A stretch of DNA of 64,000 nt from Phycisphaerae bacterium (GTDB lineage: Bacteria; Planctomycetota; Phycisphaerae; UBA1845; Fen-1342): contig JAJVHV010000010.1 in NCBI GenBank assembly GCA_022072445.1, forward strand, positions 62,001 to 126,000, in the 5' to 3' direction. Of the stretch, positions 17,334 to 27,521 are shown one piece after another. Under the pieces are notes generated by a model. It did no database searches. It saw only the letters and a program-made list of their open reading frames with translations, and was not told the origin of the DNA. Every line of letters starts with the position of its first letter. Position 1 is the stretch's first letter. The position numbers and the translations under genes are program-made.

Positions 17334-19661
17334 TCAGTCGAGCTGCGCCACGCGTTCCCGCACGTGGGCGCGCTGTGCCGGGCTGAGGCGCTTCACCTCC
17401 TGCGGCGGATACACATCGTCGAACGCCAGGGCGGCGGCGTAATGCCGCGCGGCGGTGCCGCGCTGTCCGTCGTCGCGCGACGTCTGCCAGAGCGCGAACC
17501 AGGCATCGGCGCAGCGGATGCGCGTCCGCGCGTCGCAGGGATAGAGCGCCACCGCGCGCTCCCAGGCATCGGCCGCGGCGCGCCGCGCGCGGGCCGCGCC
17601 CGCCTCGTCGCCGCGTGCCAGCGCGTCGGAGGCCGACAGATCCTCCAACATGGCCAGCCCACGCCAAGCGGACCAGCGTCTCGGCGAGCGCTTCAGCGCG
17701 AGGTCGAGCGATTGTCGCGCCCGATGCAGCCAGGTCGCGCGCTGCTCCGGATCGGGCGCGCCGGCGCCAACCTGCGCCTCAATCCGCGCCAGGCGCGCCA
17801 GACCGGCCGATTCCCACGGGTCACGCGCCAGAGCAGCGCGGGCGGCGACCGCGGCGCGATCGACAGCCGGCAGGCTCGCTTGCGCGATCGCCGTGTTGAG
17901 CCCGTCGGTCGCGGCTTCACTGCGCAGCGACGGGACGACGACCGTCACCAGGCCGGTTGCGAGCAGGAGCAGCGCCGCGGCCGCGGCCGAGACGCTGGAG
18001 AGAACGGCGCGCGGCGGCGACGGTGGCGGAGTGTCGCTGGGTGTCAGCGGCGTGGTGCGCAGGCTGGGCGGCGGCCCGAATCGCGCCAGGGCGACGGCCA
18101 TGAATACGCCGGCCAGCCCGAGACCCGCCGGCGTCAGCAGCGAGAAGTCGACCAGGTTGTGGACAAACGCGGCGACGCCGGCCGCCCAGGCCGCCGCGGC
18201 GAGCCAGAACGCGGCGGCGGGGGCGGTCGCACTGCGGATCAGTCCGCGCGCCAGCACGAACCCAACCGTCCAAGTCCCGACGATCTCAATCGCCCACCAC
18301 GCCACCGCGCCGGCGGCCAACAGCTCACTGCGGGAGAGGGCGGCGTGCGTGGCGGCGAAGGCGGCGATGCACGCCAGCGTGGATGCCACCGGGAATGGAG
18401 CGTCGCGCGGCGCGATCATGACGGTGTCGGGCCGGACCGCGGTTGGCGGCGGGCGAGGCGCGGATTTGAACAGCCAGAGCAGCGCCAATCCGGCGATCGC
18501 GAGCAATCCGAGCGGTCCGAGCTCGACCAGCGCGGTGACCCAGAGATTGTGCGGATCGCGCACCTCCTCGGGGCTCTCCGGCGGCTTGTGCAGCAGGTAC
18601 GCGGCGGCGAAATTGGCGCGACCGACTCCGGTGAGCGGTGCGTCGAGCCAGGCGCGAGCGGCGGCGGTCCAGTAGTGCCAGCGAAAAGCGAGTGAGGAGT
18701 GCGGCAGCGTGCCGCGCAGCAGCCCCCAGGCGGCGCCGAGCGAGATCAGCCCGATGTAGCAACCGGCCATCGCGGCGACGACTGTGTTCCGGCGTCGCTC
18801 GAACGCGTGGCGCACCGCAGCGCACGCACCCAGTGCGGCGCCGCCGGCAATAGTCGCGACGAACGCTCCGGTGCTGTGCGTGAACCAGAGCGCTGCACCG
18901 AAGAACAGCAGGAGGCCGATCGCCGCGAGGAGGGGCGCGTGCGGCTTCCGCGACGAAGCGCGGAGTGCCGCGAGAACGCCGAGCGCGGCGAGCAGCCACA
19001 TCGCGAGGCACCCGGCGGCGAGATTGGCGTGCGAGAGATAGCCGAAGGCCTCGCGCGAGCGCATGCGACGCTCGAAATTGATGCGCTCCGGATCGACGCC
19101 GACCTCCTGCCTGTGGGCCGCGCTCGTCTGCTGCTGCTGCTCCCAGGCCTGCTGTGTTTCGGCAAACTCGTAGCCGACCTGCGCGATGCACTTCCAGGCG
19201 AAGGCCGTGCCGGTGGCCAGCGCGATGGCCAGCGCCAGCTCGCACAAGCCGTGCCGCCGCAGCGGCCCCGGCAGGGCGACGATCGCAACGACGCTCGCGA
19301 GCAGACTGAACGCGGAGTTGGCGGCGACGCGCCGGTCGTCGGCGACCGCGGTGGAAACGGCCGCGGCCGCCGCCAGCAGCGCGACGAGTGCGGCGGTTCG
19401 TCTGGCGAATGAAGTGCGCGGGGCGGCGCGCAGCAGCAGCAGGGTGGAGACGAGCAGTGCTGCCGAGTCGGTGATGGCGGTTGACGCTGCCGTGGGACCG
19501 GCCGTGGACGCGGCCAGAAAGCTGACGTCGATCGACTCGAACGTCTCGGACGCGAGCGGGCGGATGGCGAGGATCAGCAGCAGCAGCACGCAGCCGACGC
19601 ACTCGCACGCGTCGAGCGGCGAGCGGATCGCGCGGGATGGCGATGCGGCGCGAGGCTTCAC
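17334..19661 (-). CDS. O-antigen ligase/polymerase-like membrane protein with TPR tail
   Basis: 775 residues from GTG 19661, chosen because it overlaps the TGA of the upstream WecA-like gene (GTGA overlap). About a dozen membrane helices lead to the Wzy_C/O-antigen ligase loop (LTGVGRANFAAAYLLHKPPESPEEVRDPHNLWVTALVELGPLGLL, about 425-470): long periplasmic loop, Pro-rich, with the xPHNLW motif. Such proteins join or polymerise polyprenyl-linked sugars on the periplasmic face. The last 200 residues form helical TPR-like repeats (ARLARIEAQVGAGAPDPEQ...; AADAWERAVALYPCDARTRIRCADAWFALWQ). It is the last gene of the DUF4416-wecA-ligase operon. Confidence 0.85.
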   Translation of the reverse strand: MKPRAASPSRAIRSPLDACECVGCVLLLLILAIRPLASETFESIDVSFLAASTAGPTAASTAITDSAALLVSTLLLLRAAPRTSFARRTAALVALLAAAAAVSTAVADDRRVAANSAFSLLASVVAIVALPGPLRRHGLCELALAIALATGTAFAWKCIAQVGYEFAETQQAWEQQQQTSAAHRQEVGVDPERINFERRMRSREAFGYLSHANLAAGCLAMWLLAALGVLAALRASSRKPHAPLLAAIGLLLFFGAALWFTHSTGAFVATIAGGAALGACAAVRHAFERRRNTVVAAMAGCYIGLISLGAAWGLLRGTLPHSSLAFRWHYWTAAARAWLDAPLTGVGRANFAAAYLLHKPPESPEEVRDPHNLWVTALVELGPLGLLAIAGLALLWLFKSAPRPPPTAVRPDTVMIAPRDAPFPVASTLACIAAFAATHAALSRSELLAAGAVAWWAIEIVGTWTVGFVLARGLIRSATAPAAAFWLAAAAWAAGVAAFVHNLVDFSLLTPAGLGLAGVFMAVALARFGPPPSLRTTPLTPSDTPPPSPPRAVLSSVSAAAAALLLLATGLVTVVVPSLRSEAATDGLNTAIAQASLPAVDRAAVAARAALARDPWESAGLARLARIEAQVGAGAPDPEQRATWLHRARQSLDLALKRSPRRWSAWRGLAMLEDLSASDALARGDEAGAARARRAAADAWERAVALYPCDARTRIRCADAWFALWQTSRDDGQRGTAARHYAAALAFDDVYPPQEVKRLSPAQRAHVRERVAQLD

Positions 19662-20755
19662 GGTTCGTTTCGCACCGGCGATTCGAGAATCGCGATGATG
19701 GTCAGCACCATGCCGACGATGGCGGCAATCGTAAACGTCTGGCGGGCATCCGCGTGCGGCAGCAGCGTGGCGCACAGGCCCGTCGCGGCGGTGGCGAGGT
19801 AGATGGTGAGGACGGCGCCGCGGCGGCTGAGTCCGTGCTGGACGAGGCGGTGCGAGAAATGGCGCTGGTCGCCTTTCATCGGGCTGCGGCCTTCGCTGAT
19901 GCGAATCCAGACGACGCTGACGGCGTCGTAGAGCGGCACCGCCAGCACGACGAGCGGCATCGCCAGGGCGAAGGGCGGCCGTCCCGCGCCGCTCTCGTAA
20001 TACGTCGTCAGCGTCGACGCGACGCCGAGCAGGTACCCCAGCACCAGGCTGCCGGCGTCTCCCATGAAGATTCGCGCCGGGGGAAAGTTGAACGTCAGGA
20101 AGCCCAGCGCCGCCCCCAGCAGCAGGCAGGCGAGCACCGGCACCAGCATCTGGCCGGCCAGCAATCCGCACGCCGCCAGACAAGCCGCGACGATCGCCGC
20201 CACGCCGGCGCTGAGTCCATCCATGTTGTCGAGGAAGTTGAAGGCGTGCGTGGTGACGCACAGCCACACGATCGTCAGCACGACCGATAGGGGAAAGCCG
20301 GCAAACTGTGCGATGCGCACCCCGCCCCAGAGCGAGACGAGCAGTGCCGCGGCGACGGTGACGAGGAGCTTGACGAGCGCGGAGAGCGGACGCACGTCGT
20401 CGATCAGACCGGCCAGGTGCATCAGCGCCGTACTGATCAGGATTGCCAGCGCTTCAGACTGCCGGAGCTTTAGCCCGCCGACGTGGTCGGCGATCGCGTC
20501 GCCGAAGAGTGCGGTCAGCCGCTCGTGCGAGGCGACGTTCACCAGCGCCAGGGCCGCCAGAAGCGGCAGGATCACTCCGGCGAAAATCGCCACGCCCCCG
20601 CCGTACGGCGTCGGCTCGCGGTGTGACTTGTGGCCGCCCGGGTGATCGACGAAGCCGACGCGGCGGGCGATTCGAATGATGACGGCCGTGAGTGGAGCGG
20701 AGATGAGATAGGCAGCGGCGACGGCGGCCGCCAGCAGCGTGGCGGCGGTGGTCAT
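19658..20755 (-). CDS. WecA/MraY-family polyprenyl-phosphate sugar-1-phosphate transferase (GT4)
   Basis: 365 residues from the ATG at 20755, overlapping the upstream stop by four bases (ATGA). Ten to eleven membrane helices. The family motifs are clear: PYGGGVAIF, LIDDVRPLSALVKLL (Asp pair), HAFNFLDNMDGLSAGVA (nucleophile region), NFPPARIFMGDAGSL and the cytoplasmic GDQRHFSHRLVQHGLSRR (His-rich loop). The enzyme transfers a sugar-1-phosphate, probably GlcNAc-1-P, from UDP-sugar to undecaprenyl phosphate, starting a surface glycan. The absence of other mur genes at the site and the downstream O-antigen ligase favour WecA/TagO over MraY. Confidence 0.92.
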   Translation of the reverse strand: MTTAATLLAAAVAAAYLISAPLTAVIIRIARRVGFVDHPGGHKSHREPTPYGGGVAIFAGVILPLLAALALVNVASHERLTALFGDAIADHVGGLKLRQSEALAILISTALMHLAGLIDDVRPLSALVKLLVTVAAALLVSLWGGVRIAQFAGFPLSVVLTIVWLCVTTHAFNFLDNMDGLSAGVAAIVAACLAACGLLAGQMLVPVLACLLLGAALGFLTFNFPPARIFMGDAGSLVLGYLLGVASTLTTYYESGAGRPPFALAMPLVVLAVPLYDAVSVVWIRISEGRSPMKGDQRHFSHRLVQHGLSRRGAVLTIYLATAATGLCATLLPHADARQTFTIAAIVGMVLTIIAILESPVRNEP

Positions 20756-21327
20756 GCGGGCTGCTCCGGCGTCGTTGCGGTCCCGGGTCGCTCGTCGTGC
20801 TGCTGGATGAGCCGCGCGCGGAGCGCGTCGAAGTAGGCCAGGTAGTCGCGGCTCTGATAGTCGGGATAGGTCCACGGCCAGGCGCGCCAGGCGTTGTTCA
20901 TGTAGTGCAGCGTGACTTCGGCGAAGATGCCGGCGCCCAGGTAGATGCGGTGTGAGCGGTCCTTGGTGGTGGCCAGCACGAGCTTTCCCGGGTCCATGTA
21001 GCCGGGGTCGAGGTTGACCGGGCGGTGGTCCGTGTCGGCGAGGCACTCTTCGGCGACCTGCTGCTCGAGTTGATTTGTCTGGCGCTTGATTTCAGCGAGC
21101 GTGTCGGCGGGGATGAGCGAAGCGAAGCTGATGAACTGACGGAGCAGGCCGGGGCCCATCTCGGCGGCGTAGTAGTCGGTGAAGGTGAACGGCCAGACGT
21201 CGCTGGACAGATCCAGCGGGCCGAAGCAGCGGCTGAGAAGCTGGGCACACCGTCGCATCAGGTCTCGATCGCTGCTGAGCATGCCGACGAAGAGCTTGAC
21301 GGGCCGCGGGGCGCGGATTCTTCCCAT
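20752..21327 (-). CDS. DUF4416 family protein
   Basis: 191 residues from the ATG at 21327. The opening VKLFVGMLSSDRDLMRRCAQLLSRCFGPLDLSSDVWPFTFTDYYAAEMGPGL and LNLDPGYMDPGKLVLATTKDRSHRIYLG match the DUF4416 family (recollection of family wording). Family function is unknown. No signal or membrane segment; probably cytoplasmic. It starts an operon whose next gene, the WecA-like transferase, overlaps it by 4 bp, which suggests a link to polysaccharide synthesis. Its 5' end faces the GlmU-like gene across 125 bp. Confidence 0.85.
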   Translation of the reverse strand: MGRIRAPRPVKLFVGMLSSDRDLMRRCAQLLSRCFGPLDLSSDVWPFTFTDYYAAEMGPGLLRQFISFASLIPADTLAEIKRQTNQLEQQVAEECLADTDHRPVNLDPGYMDPGKLVLATTKDRSHRIYLGAGIFAEVTLHYMNNAWRAWPWTYPDYQSRDYLAYFDALRARLIQQHDERPGTATTPEQPA

Positions 21328-21452
21328 GGCCGCAAGTGTAGCACCGGAGTACCATGCGGGCGACGACCCGCGGCCTGGGCCGCCCCAGCGCGCGGGCCGG
21401 TGCCTGGCCGCGCCGCCGCGCCGCCGCCACTCCAGGAGCACGGTCGCAGACC

Positions 21453-22691
21453 ATGCCACGGATTGCGCTTGCGATATTCGAGGACGAGGGCTTCCGGCGG
21501 CTTCAGCCGCTGACGTATCTGCGGGCATGCTGTGAGCTGCGCTGCGGGCGCGATCGGCTGCTGGACAAGATCGAGCGGCACACGGGCCGCGTCGCGTCGC
21601 GGCTGCTGGTCCGCGAGGAACTGGCCGACGTGGTTTATCAGCGCCGGCCGCCGCGCGTCGCGCCAGCGGGCGGTGCCTGGTGCCTGGTCAACGCGCGGGT
21701 GCTGCTGACCGCGGACGTGACGCCGCCCGCCGTCGGCAGCTATTGGCGCGACGCGAGCGGGGACTTGGTTGCGGCGACGCTGCCCGAAGAAACGTTCAAC
21801 GATCTTGATCCACGCACGCTTTCCGACGCTTCGCAGCGCGAGGCCCTGCTGGCCGGCCTTGCGGCGGCGCCGACGCCGGAGAGCATCCGGATGGTGCGCT
21901 ATCCGTGGGACCTGATCGCCGCCAACGGCGATGAGCTTCGGCGGCAACTGACGCGCAGCGGCATCGTCGGCACGGTTTACGATGGGGCGCACCTGGTGAA
22001 TCCGGCGGCGATCCACGTGGCGGCCGGCGCGCGGGTGAAGCCGGGGGTGGTGCTGGACGCCGAGTCGGGTCCGATCGAGATCGACGAGAGCGCGACGATC
22101 GAGCCCAACGCCGTGCTGCAAGGGCCGTGCTACGTCGGGCCGCGCTCGCTGATCTTGCCCGGGGCGTCCATCCGGCACGACGTCTCGATCGGCGCGGTGT
22201 GCAAGGTCGGCGGCGAGATCGAAGCCAGCATCATTCACGGATACAGCAACAAGCAGCACGACGGCTTTCTCGGGCACAGCTATGTGGCCGAGTGGGTCAA
22301 CCTCGGCGCCGACACCGTCACCAGCGATCTGAAGAACACCTACGGAACAATCCGCGTCGCGATCAACGGCGTCGACGTGGAGAGCGGGCAGCGCTTCGTG
22401 GGCGCCACGATCGGCGACCACGCCAAGACCGGCATCGGCACGATTCTGCCGACCGGCTGCGTCATTGGTGTGTCAGCCAACATCTTTACGGCCGGGCCGG
22501 CGCCGCGGTTCGTCCCCTCGTTCGCCTGGCTCACCAGCGACGGGCTCAAGCCCTACCGCCTTGAAAAGGCAATTGAGGTTGCGCGCACCGTCATGGGACG
22601 GCGGCGCGTCGTGATGAGCGACGCCGACGCGCGGCTTTTCGCCGACCTCTCCGTGCGCGCCCCGCGCGAGGAGCAGGCCGCGCGCTCGTAA
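21453..22691 (+). CDS. GlmU-like putative sugar nucleotidyltransferase/acyltransferase
   Basis: 412 residues from ATG 21453 (GGAG lies about 14 bases upstream). The N-terminal half (RIALAIFEDEGFRRLQPLTYLRACCELRCGRDRLLDKIERHTG) fits the putative alternative GlmU family rather than the classic Rossmann pyrophosphorylase with GxGTRM. The C-terminal half is a left-handed beta-helix with hexapeptide turns (IHVAAGARVKPGVVLDAESGPIEIDESATIEPNAVLQGPCYVG; YSNKQHDGFLGHSYVAEWVNLGADTVTSDLKNTYG). The predicted role is making an activated N-acetyl amino sugar such as UDP-GlcNAc, the substrate of the divergent WecA-like transferase. The reaction is inferred, not proven. Confidence 0.82.
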   Translation: MPRIALAIFEDEGFRRLQPLTYLRACCELRCGRDRLLDKIERHTGRVASRLLVREELADVVYQRRPPRVAPAGGAWCLVNARVLLTADVTPPAVGSYWRDASGDLVAATLPEETFNDLDPRTLSDASQREALLAGLAAAPTPESIRMVRYPWDLIAANGDELRRQLTRSGIVGTVYDGAHLVNPAAIHVAAGARVKPGVVLDAESGPIEIDESATIEPNAVLQGPCYVGPRSLILPGASIRHDVSIGAVCKVGGEIEASIIHGYSNKQHDGFLGHSYVAEWVNLGADTVTSDLKNTYGTIRVAINGVDVESGQRFVGATIGDHAKTGIGTILPTGCVIGVSANIFTAGPAPRFVPSFAWLTSDGLKPYRLEKAIEVARTVMGRRRVVMSDADARLFADLSVRAPREEQAARS

Positions 22692-22728
22692 GGTCGAACC
22701 AGCGTGGCTACGCGCAATCGCGAATATC

Positions 22729-22799
22729 GAATGGCGAGTGCCGTCGCAGCGACGAGTTCGGCCGTTAAGGCTGCATTCGTAATTCCTAGCTCGCCATTC
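22729..22799. repeat. Inverted repeat of the ATTCG-rich intergenic family
   Basis: GAATGGCGAG at 22729-22738 is mirrored by CTCGCCATTC at 22790-22799, about 50 bp apart, in the convergent gap between the GlmU-like and thioesterase genes. The segment is AT-richer than its surroundings and resembles the repeats near 15.3 and 38.9 kb. Confidence 0.6.
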
Positions 22800-22849
22800 G
22801 CCATTCACCGTGGTGTCGGCCTTTCGTGGCGACGCGCATCCATGCACCA

Positions 22850-23317
22850 TCACGCCGGTGATCCCGCCCTCATGCCTTCGGGCATCCGCACCGCGACGAC
22901 CCTCCCGCGGGCGCAAACCTCGCCGTGCGCTGACACGGTCACTTCGATCGTCACCTTCCGCGGCTTGATCTCCTGAATCTTTCCCCGTGCTTCGAGTGCC
23001 ACGCCCATCGGCGTCGGCCGCAGGAAATCCACCTGCAACGACGCGGTTACGAACCGCGGCACCTCAGCGCCGCCCTCGGTCCGCTGGGCGGCCAGCGCGG
23101 CGGACCCCGTCCCGTGGCAATCCACCAGCGAGGCGATCAGGCCACCGTAGACGTAGCCGGGAATGGCGGTGTGATAGGCGCGCGGCGTAAGCACCGCGAC
23201 CGTCTCGTCGCCATCCCAGCGGCTGCGGACGTGCAGGCCGTGCTCATTGAGACGACCGCAGCCATAGCAATGGGCCAGGTCGTCGGGGTATGCGTCCTGA
23301 ATCGCGCCGGACTCCAC
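22850..23317 (-). CDS. PaaI/THEM4-like hotdog-fold thioesterase
   Basis: 155 residues from the ATG at 23317. HCYGCGRLNEHGLHVRSRWDGDETVAVLTP and the hotdog central helix YVYGGLIASLVDCHGTGSAALAAQ (with catalytic-type Asp) are typical of the PaaI/THEM4 acyl-CoA thioesterase group, followed by VTASLQVDFLRPTPMGVALEARGKI. It likely hydrolyses an acyl-CoA, substrate unknown. Cytoplasmic, no signal. Single gene; the region upstream (23318-23626) holds degenerate repeats. Confidence 0.88.
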   Translation of the reverse strand: MESGAIQDAYPDDLAHCYGCGRLNEHGLHVRSRWDGDETVAVLTPRAYHTAIPGYVYGGLIASLVDCHGTGSAALAAQRTEGGAEVPRFVTASLQVDFLRPTPMGVALEARGKIQEIKPRKVTIEVTVSAHGEVCARGRVVAVRMPEGMRAGSPA

Positions 23318-23399
23318 GTCGGTCTCCTCGGGTGGTGCACATCGTACCGCGCACTGTCCGTAGCGACTGGTCGCGCCCGGCTGTGTTCGAGGCGAGTAT

Positions 23400-23582
23400 G
23401 CTCACGCCGGCGGCGAAACCATGCCGCACAGGTCAAGACGGGCACGCTTACGCCTGCGGCGAACGCGTGGGTGGCATGGGCTCGCGCGGCAACGGCAGCA
23501 TGTTTGCCGCGCACGTCGCCTGATGCCTCTCCTACGACGCGCACCCGCTTGCTCACGCCTGGCGGCGAGAGCATGCCACGCA
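23400..23582. repeat. GCTCACGCC-type dispersed repeats, three copies
   Basis: Within the 309-bp gap 23318-23626, related blocks occur near 23400-23430, 23443-23478 and 23551-23582. The last reads GCTCACGCCTGGCGGCGAGA then GCATGCCACGC. A near-identical copy lies at 57258-57286. No gene is seen in the gap. Confidence 0.65.
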
Positions 23583-23626
23583 AGCCGAGCATCCGCCCGC
23601 GTGTACCAAACCACGCTATTCCCCGC

Positions 23627-26104
23627 CTATCCCCCCGCGGGCGTCCGGCTCAGTTTCACCTTCTCCGCCGTCGGCAGACCCGCGTACAGCACCATGTTCC
23701 GCATGATGCGCAGGGCACTATCCGCGTCGTAGCCGCGGCAATCGTAGATCGACGTGCCCAACAGGCTGGCGCTCAGATCGAGGTTCGAGAAAATCACCGT
23801 GATTCGCTGCCCGTTGTCGTGCACCTTCAACCGCGGATACGTCCGACCCGTCCCCTCGCGACGCGCCGCCCGGCGGTAGCCGACCGGATCGAGCGGCGTC
23901 GCGTCGGCAAGCGCCGCGCCGGTCACCAGCACCGAGTCTTTCTGAACGGTCTTCAGCTCGATCTTCACCTGGTCGGTCAGAATCTTCTCCACCGACTCCG
24001 CGAACGCCGTCGAGCCCGAGGCCGCATCGACCAGCAGCGTCCCGCCGCCGGTCAGAAAACGCCGCAAGGCGGCGATCTCGGTCGCGGAGAGCTGAAGCGG
24101 TGCCGAGCCGGTCATGTGCGCCACGCGCACCTTCTTGAACTCCTCGCTGTCGAGCGCGACGCCGTCGTTGATCTCCAGCCGCGTTCCGGTCTCATTCTGC
24201 ATGTACTGCCCGAAGCGCTTCCAGCCGTACGGCTCCGGGTTCCAGTTCCCGCCGTTGTGCCGGATGCGCGCGACCTCGACCGTTCGGCGGACAGGCGTCG
24301 GCTTGACCGGCATTTCGGAAGTTGCGAGGCGCGATTTGACGCTGGTCTTGTCGGTGGCGTAGAGGTAAATGTTGCAGGCCAAATCGAAGGCGGGCTCGAA
24401 GCGTGAGGAGCGCGAGAGATTCTGATTCCACGGCGCGCAGATGTCCTTCGCCGAAAGGAGCATCAGCGTGCGAACGCCGTTGTGCACCTCCAGCAATGGC
24501 GGCGGCTCCTTGATTTCGGTCTGCAGCTCGCGGCTGAGAATGGGGTGGTCCGGCTGGACGTCGCGCAGCGGCAGCTCGGGATACATGCGCTTGGCGAGGT
24601 CCTTGAATCCCTCGGCGAACTCGGGCCGGCTGCAACAGGCCACGCCGAGGATGAAGCCGCCGCGATCGCAGTATTCGCGCAGCTTCTGAACCTGGGCGTC
24701 GTCGAAGCTCCACGCCTCGTGGCCGCTCATGTAGAGCACCGGGGCCTCCAGCAGGTCGTCGAGGCTGGCGTCGAGGCTGACGACCTGCCAGTTCAGCAGC
24801 CGCTCGAAGCGCTTTTCGGCGTAGCGCGCGATACCGGCCAGGTCGCGGACCTTGTTGTTCCAGTCCTCCCCGTGCTGAAGCTTGTTGAAGAAGAGCGGCG
24901 CGCGGCCGTGACACAGAACCATCGTCGCCAGACAGGTGTTGCGCAGTTGCGTCATCACCCACATGCCCTCGCCGCCCGTCGGCGGCCAGTTGCCCTCCTT
25001 TTCCTGCGTGGCGAGCAGATCGAGCGCCGCGCCGCGGAACCAGTCGCGCCCGCGGAAGTACTTCCGCCCGCTCGCGCGTCCGACGCGCTCCACGCCGTAC
25101 AGGTAGTAATACTGCCAGCGGGCCTCGCCGCCCGGATTCTGCGGCGCGAACTCGCGGCCGAACCAGTCGAGCCCGCGTTCGATCGCGGCCAGCGTCTCGA
25201 ACGCCTCCTTGTGCTTGCCGCAGTTGGGCGACATGGTGCCGTTGAAGGCGCCCTCGTCGCGCGCGTGCGCTTTTTCGAGCACGACAAAAAGCGTCGCCAG
25301 GCCGGCCGCCGTCATGCTGCCCGTCGCGTGGCCCTCGTTGCCCTCCCGGCGATACGACCACGCGCCGCTGCTTAGTTGGCAGCTCAGCCAGTGATCCTCG
25401 ACCAGCGACCAGTAGCTCTCCGGAACCTGAATGCCCGCGTCCGCCGCCATCCAGATGCCCAGGACGGCGTACTGGCTGTTGGAGTTGTCAAAGACTTTTC
25501 CGAAATTCTCGGCGTCGCGGCCCCAGTAGTCGTAAGACCCGGGCGGAGCGTCGGCTCCCTTGGGATTGACCGATTGCAGCAGCCACTGCACGTCGTCGGT
25601 CAGTCGCCCGCGGTACGTCTGACCGGGGACCAGCGCCAGCGTGTGGGCACGCAACGAGTAGGCATACACGCTCGTCAGCTTCTGCTCGCACAGGAATTTC
25701 AGCGCGCTGGCCATCTCGTCGCTGCGCGGGTCTTCGCCGGCGTACAGCAGCGCCAGCACGGCCAGGGCGGTGTCGCCTCCCCAGAAGTTCTTGCCGGCGG
25801 GCTGGACTTTCTCCTGTTCCCAGCCGATCTCGTGCCGCTCGGATCGAATCCAGCGCACGGCCCGTGCGATGGCGTCGTCCACCGCCTTCTCCGTCAATTC
25901 GCCCTGCGCCTGAGCCGGCGTCAGGCCCCATAACGCAACCACCAGTGCCGCGCCCGCCCTCGCAAATATCGCGAGATTCCTGCAGCGCGCGGCGGACCTC
26001 GGCTCGTCGCGGCGGTCGGCGAGGCATAAGATAGATTCAGCAGGGCGTCTGGCCGAGTCGCACGAGCGACGGGACGCAGGCGGTCGGACGCAGGCATCAT
26101 TCAT
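23627..26104 (-). CDS. Secreted DUF4159 protein with prenyltransferase-like alpha-barrel domain
   Basis: 825 residues from the ATG at 26104 (AGGA about 10 bases upstream). A hydrophobic segment (FARAGAALVVALWGLTPAQAQG, about 46-67) after an Arg-rich stretch looks like a signal peptide with a long n-region. The first domain (about 75-460) has QW-like repeats of the squalene-cyclase/prenyltransferase toroid (GDTALAVLALLYAGED; NSQYAVLGIWMA; ATGSMTAAGLATLFVV). The C-terminal DUF4159 part includes APVLYMSGHEAWSFDDAQVQKLREYCDRGGFILGVACC and NGGNWNPEPYGW. In planctomycetes such genes accompany ATPase/VWA clusters; here it stands divergent from a protein kinase gene. Function unknown. Confidence 0.85.
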   Translation of the reverse strand: MNDACVRPPASRRSCDSARRPAESILCLADRRDEPRSAARCRNLAIFARAGAALVVALWGLTPAQAQGELTEKAVDDAIARAVRWIRSERHEIGWEQEKVQPAGKNFWGGDTALAVLALLYAGEDPRSDEMASALKFLCEQKLTSVYAYSLRAHTLALVPGQTYRGRLTDDVQWLLQSVNPKGADAPPGSYDYWGRDAENFGKVFDNSNSQYAVLGIWMAADAGIQVPESYWSLVEDHWLSCQLSSGAWSYRREGNEGHATGSMTAAGLATLFVVLEKAHARDEGAFNGTMSPNCGKHKEAFETLAAIERGLDWFGREFAPQNPGGEARWQYYYLYGVERVGRASGRKYFRGRDWFRGAALDLLATQEKEGNWPPTGGEGMWVMTQLRNTCLATMVLCHGRAPLFFNKLQHGEDWNNKVRDLAGIARYAEKRFERLLNWQVVSLDASLDDLLEAPVLYMSGHEAWSFDDAQVQKLREYCDRGGFILGVACCSRPEFAEGFKDLAKRMYPELPLRDVQPDHPILSRELQTEIKEPPPLLEVHNGVRTLMLLSAKDICAPWNQNLSRSSRFEPAFDLACNIYLYATDKTSVKSRLATSEMPVKPTPVRRTVEVARIRHNGGNWNPEPYGWKRFGQYMQNETGTRLEINDGVALDSEEFKKVRVAHMTGSAPLQLSATEIAALRRFLTGGGTLLVDAASGSTAFAESVEKILTDQVKIELKTVQKDSVLVTGAALADATPLDPVGYRRAARREGTGRTYPRLKVHDNGQRITVIFSNLDLSASLLGTSIYDCRGYDADSALRIMRNMVLYAGLPTAEKVKLSRTPAGG

Positions 26105-26192
26105 GGCGCGAGGATTCCTGTTGGCGGCTGGGCCGGTAATTGACGATAGTCGCCTAACTGCATAGCATTCAAGGACTAGCGCCAAAATTCGT

Positions 26193-27455
<1,263 letters not shown>

Positions 27456-27521
27456 GCCGCGCCGCCACGACGACCTTTCCACCCTGCACCTTCCGCGCCG
27501 GCCCCACGCCGCGAACCGCGC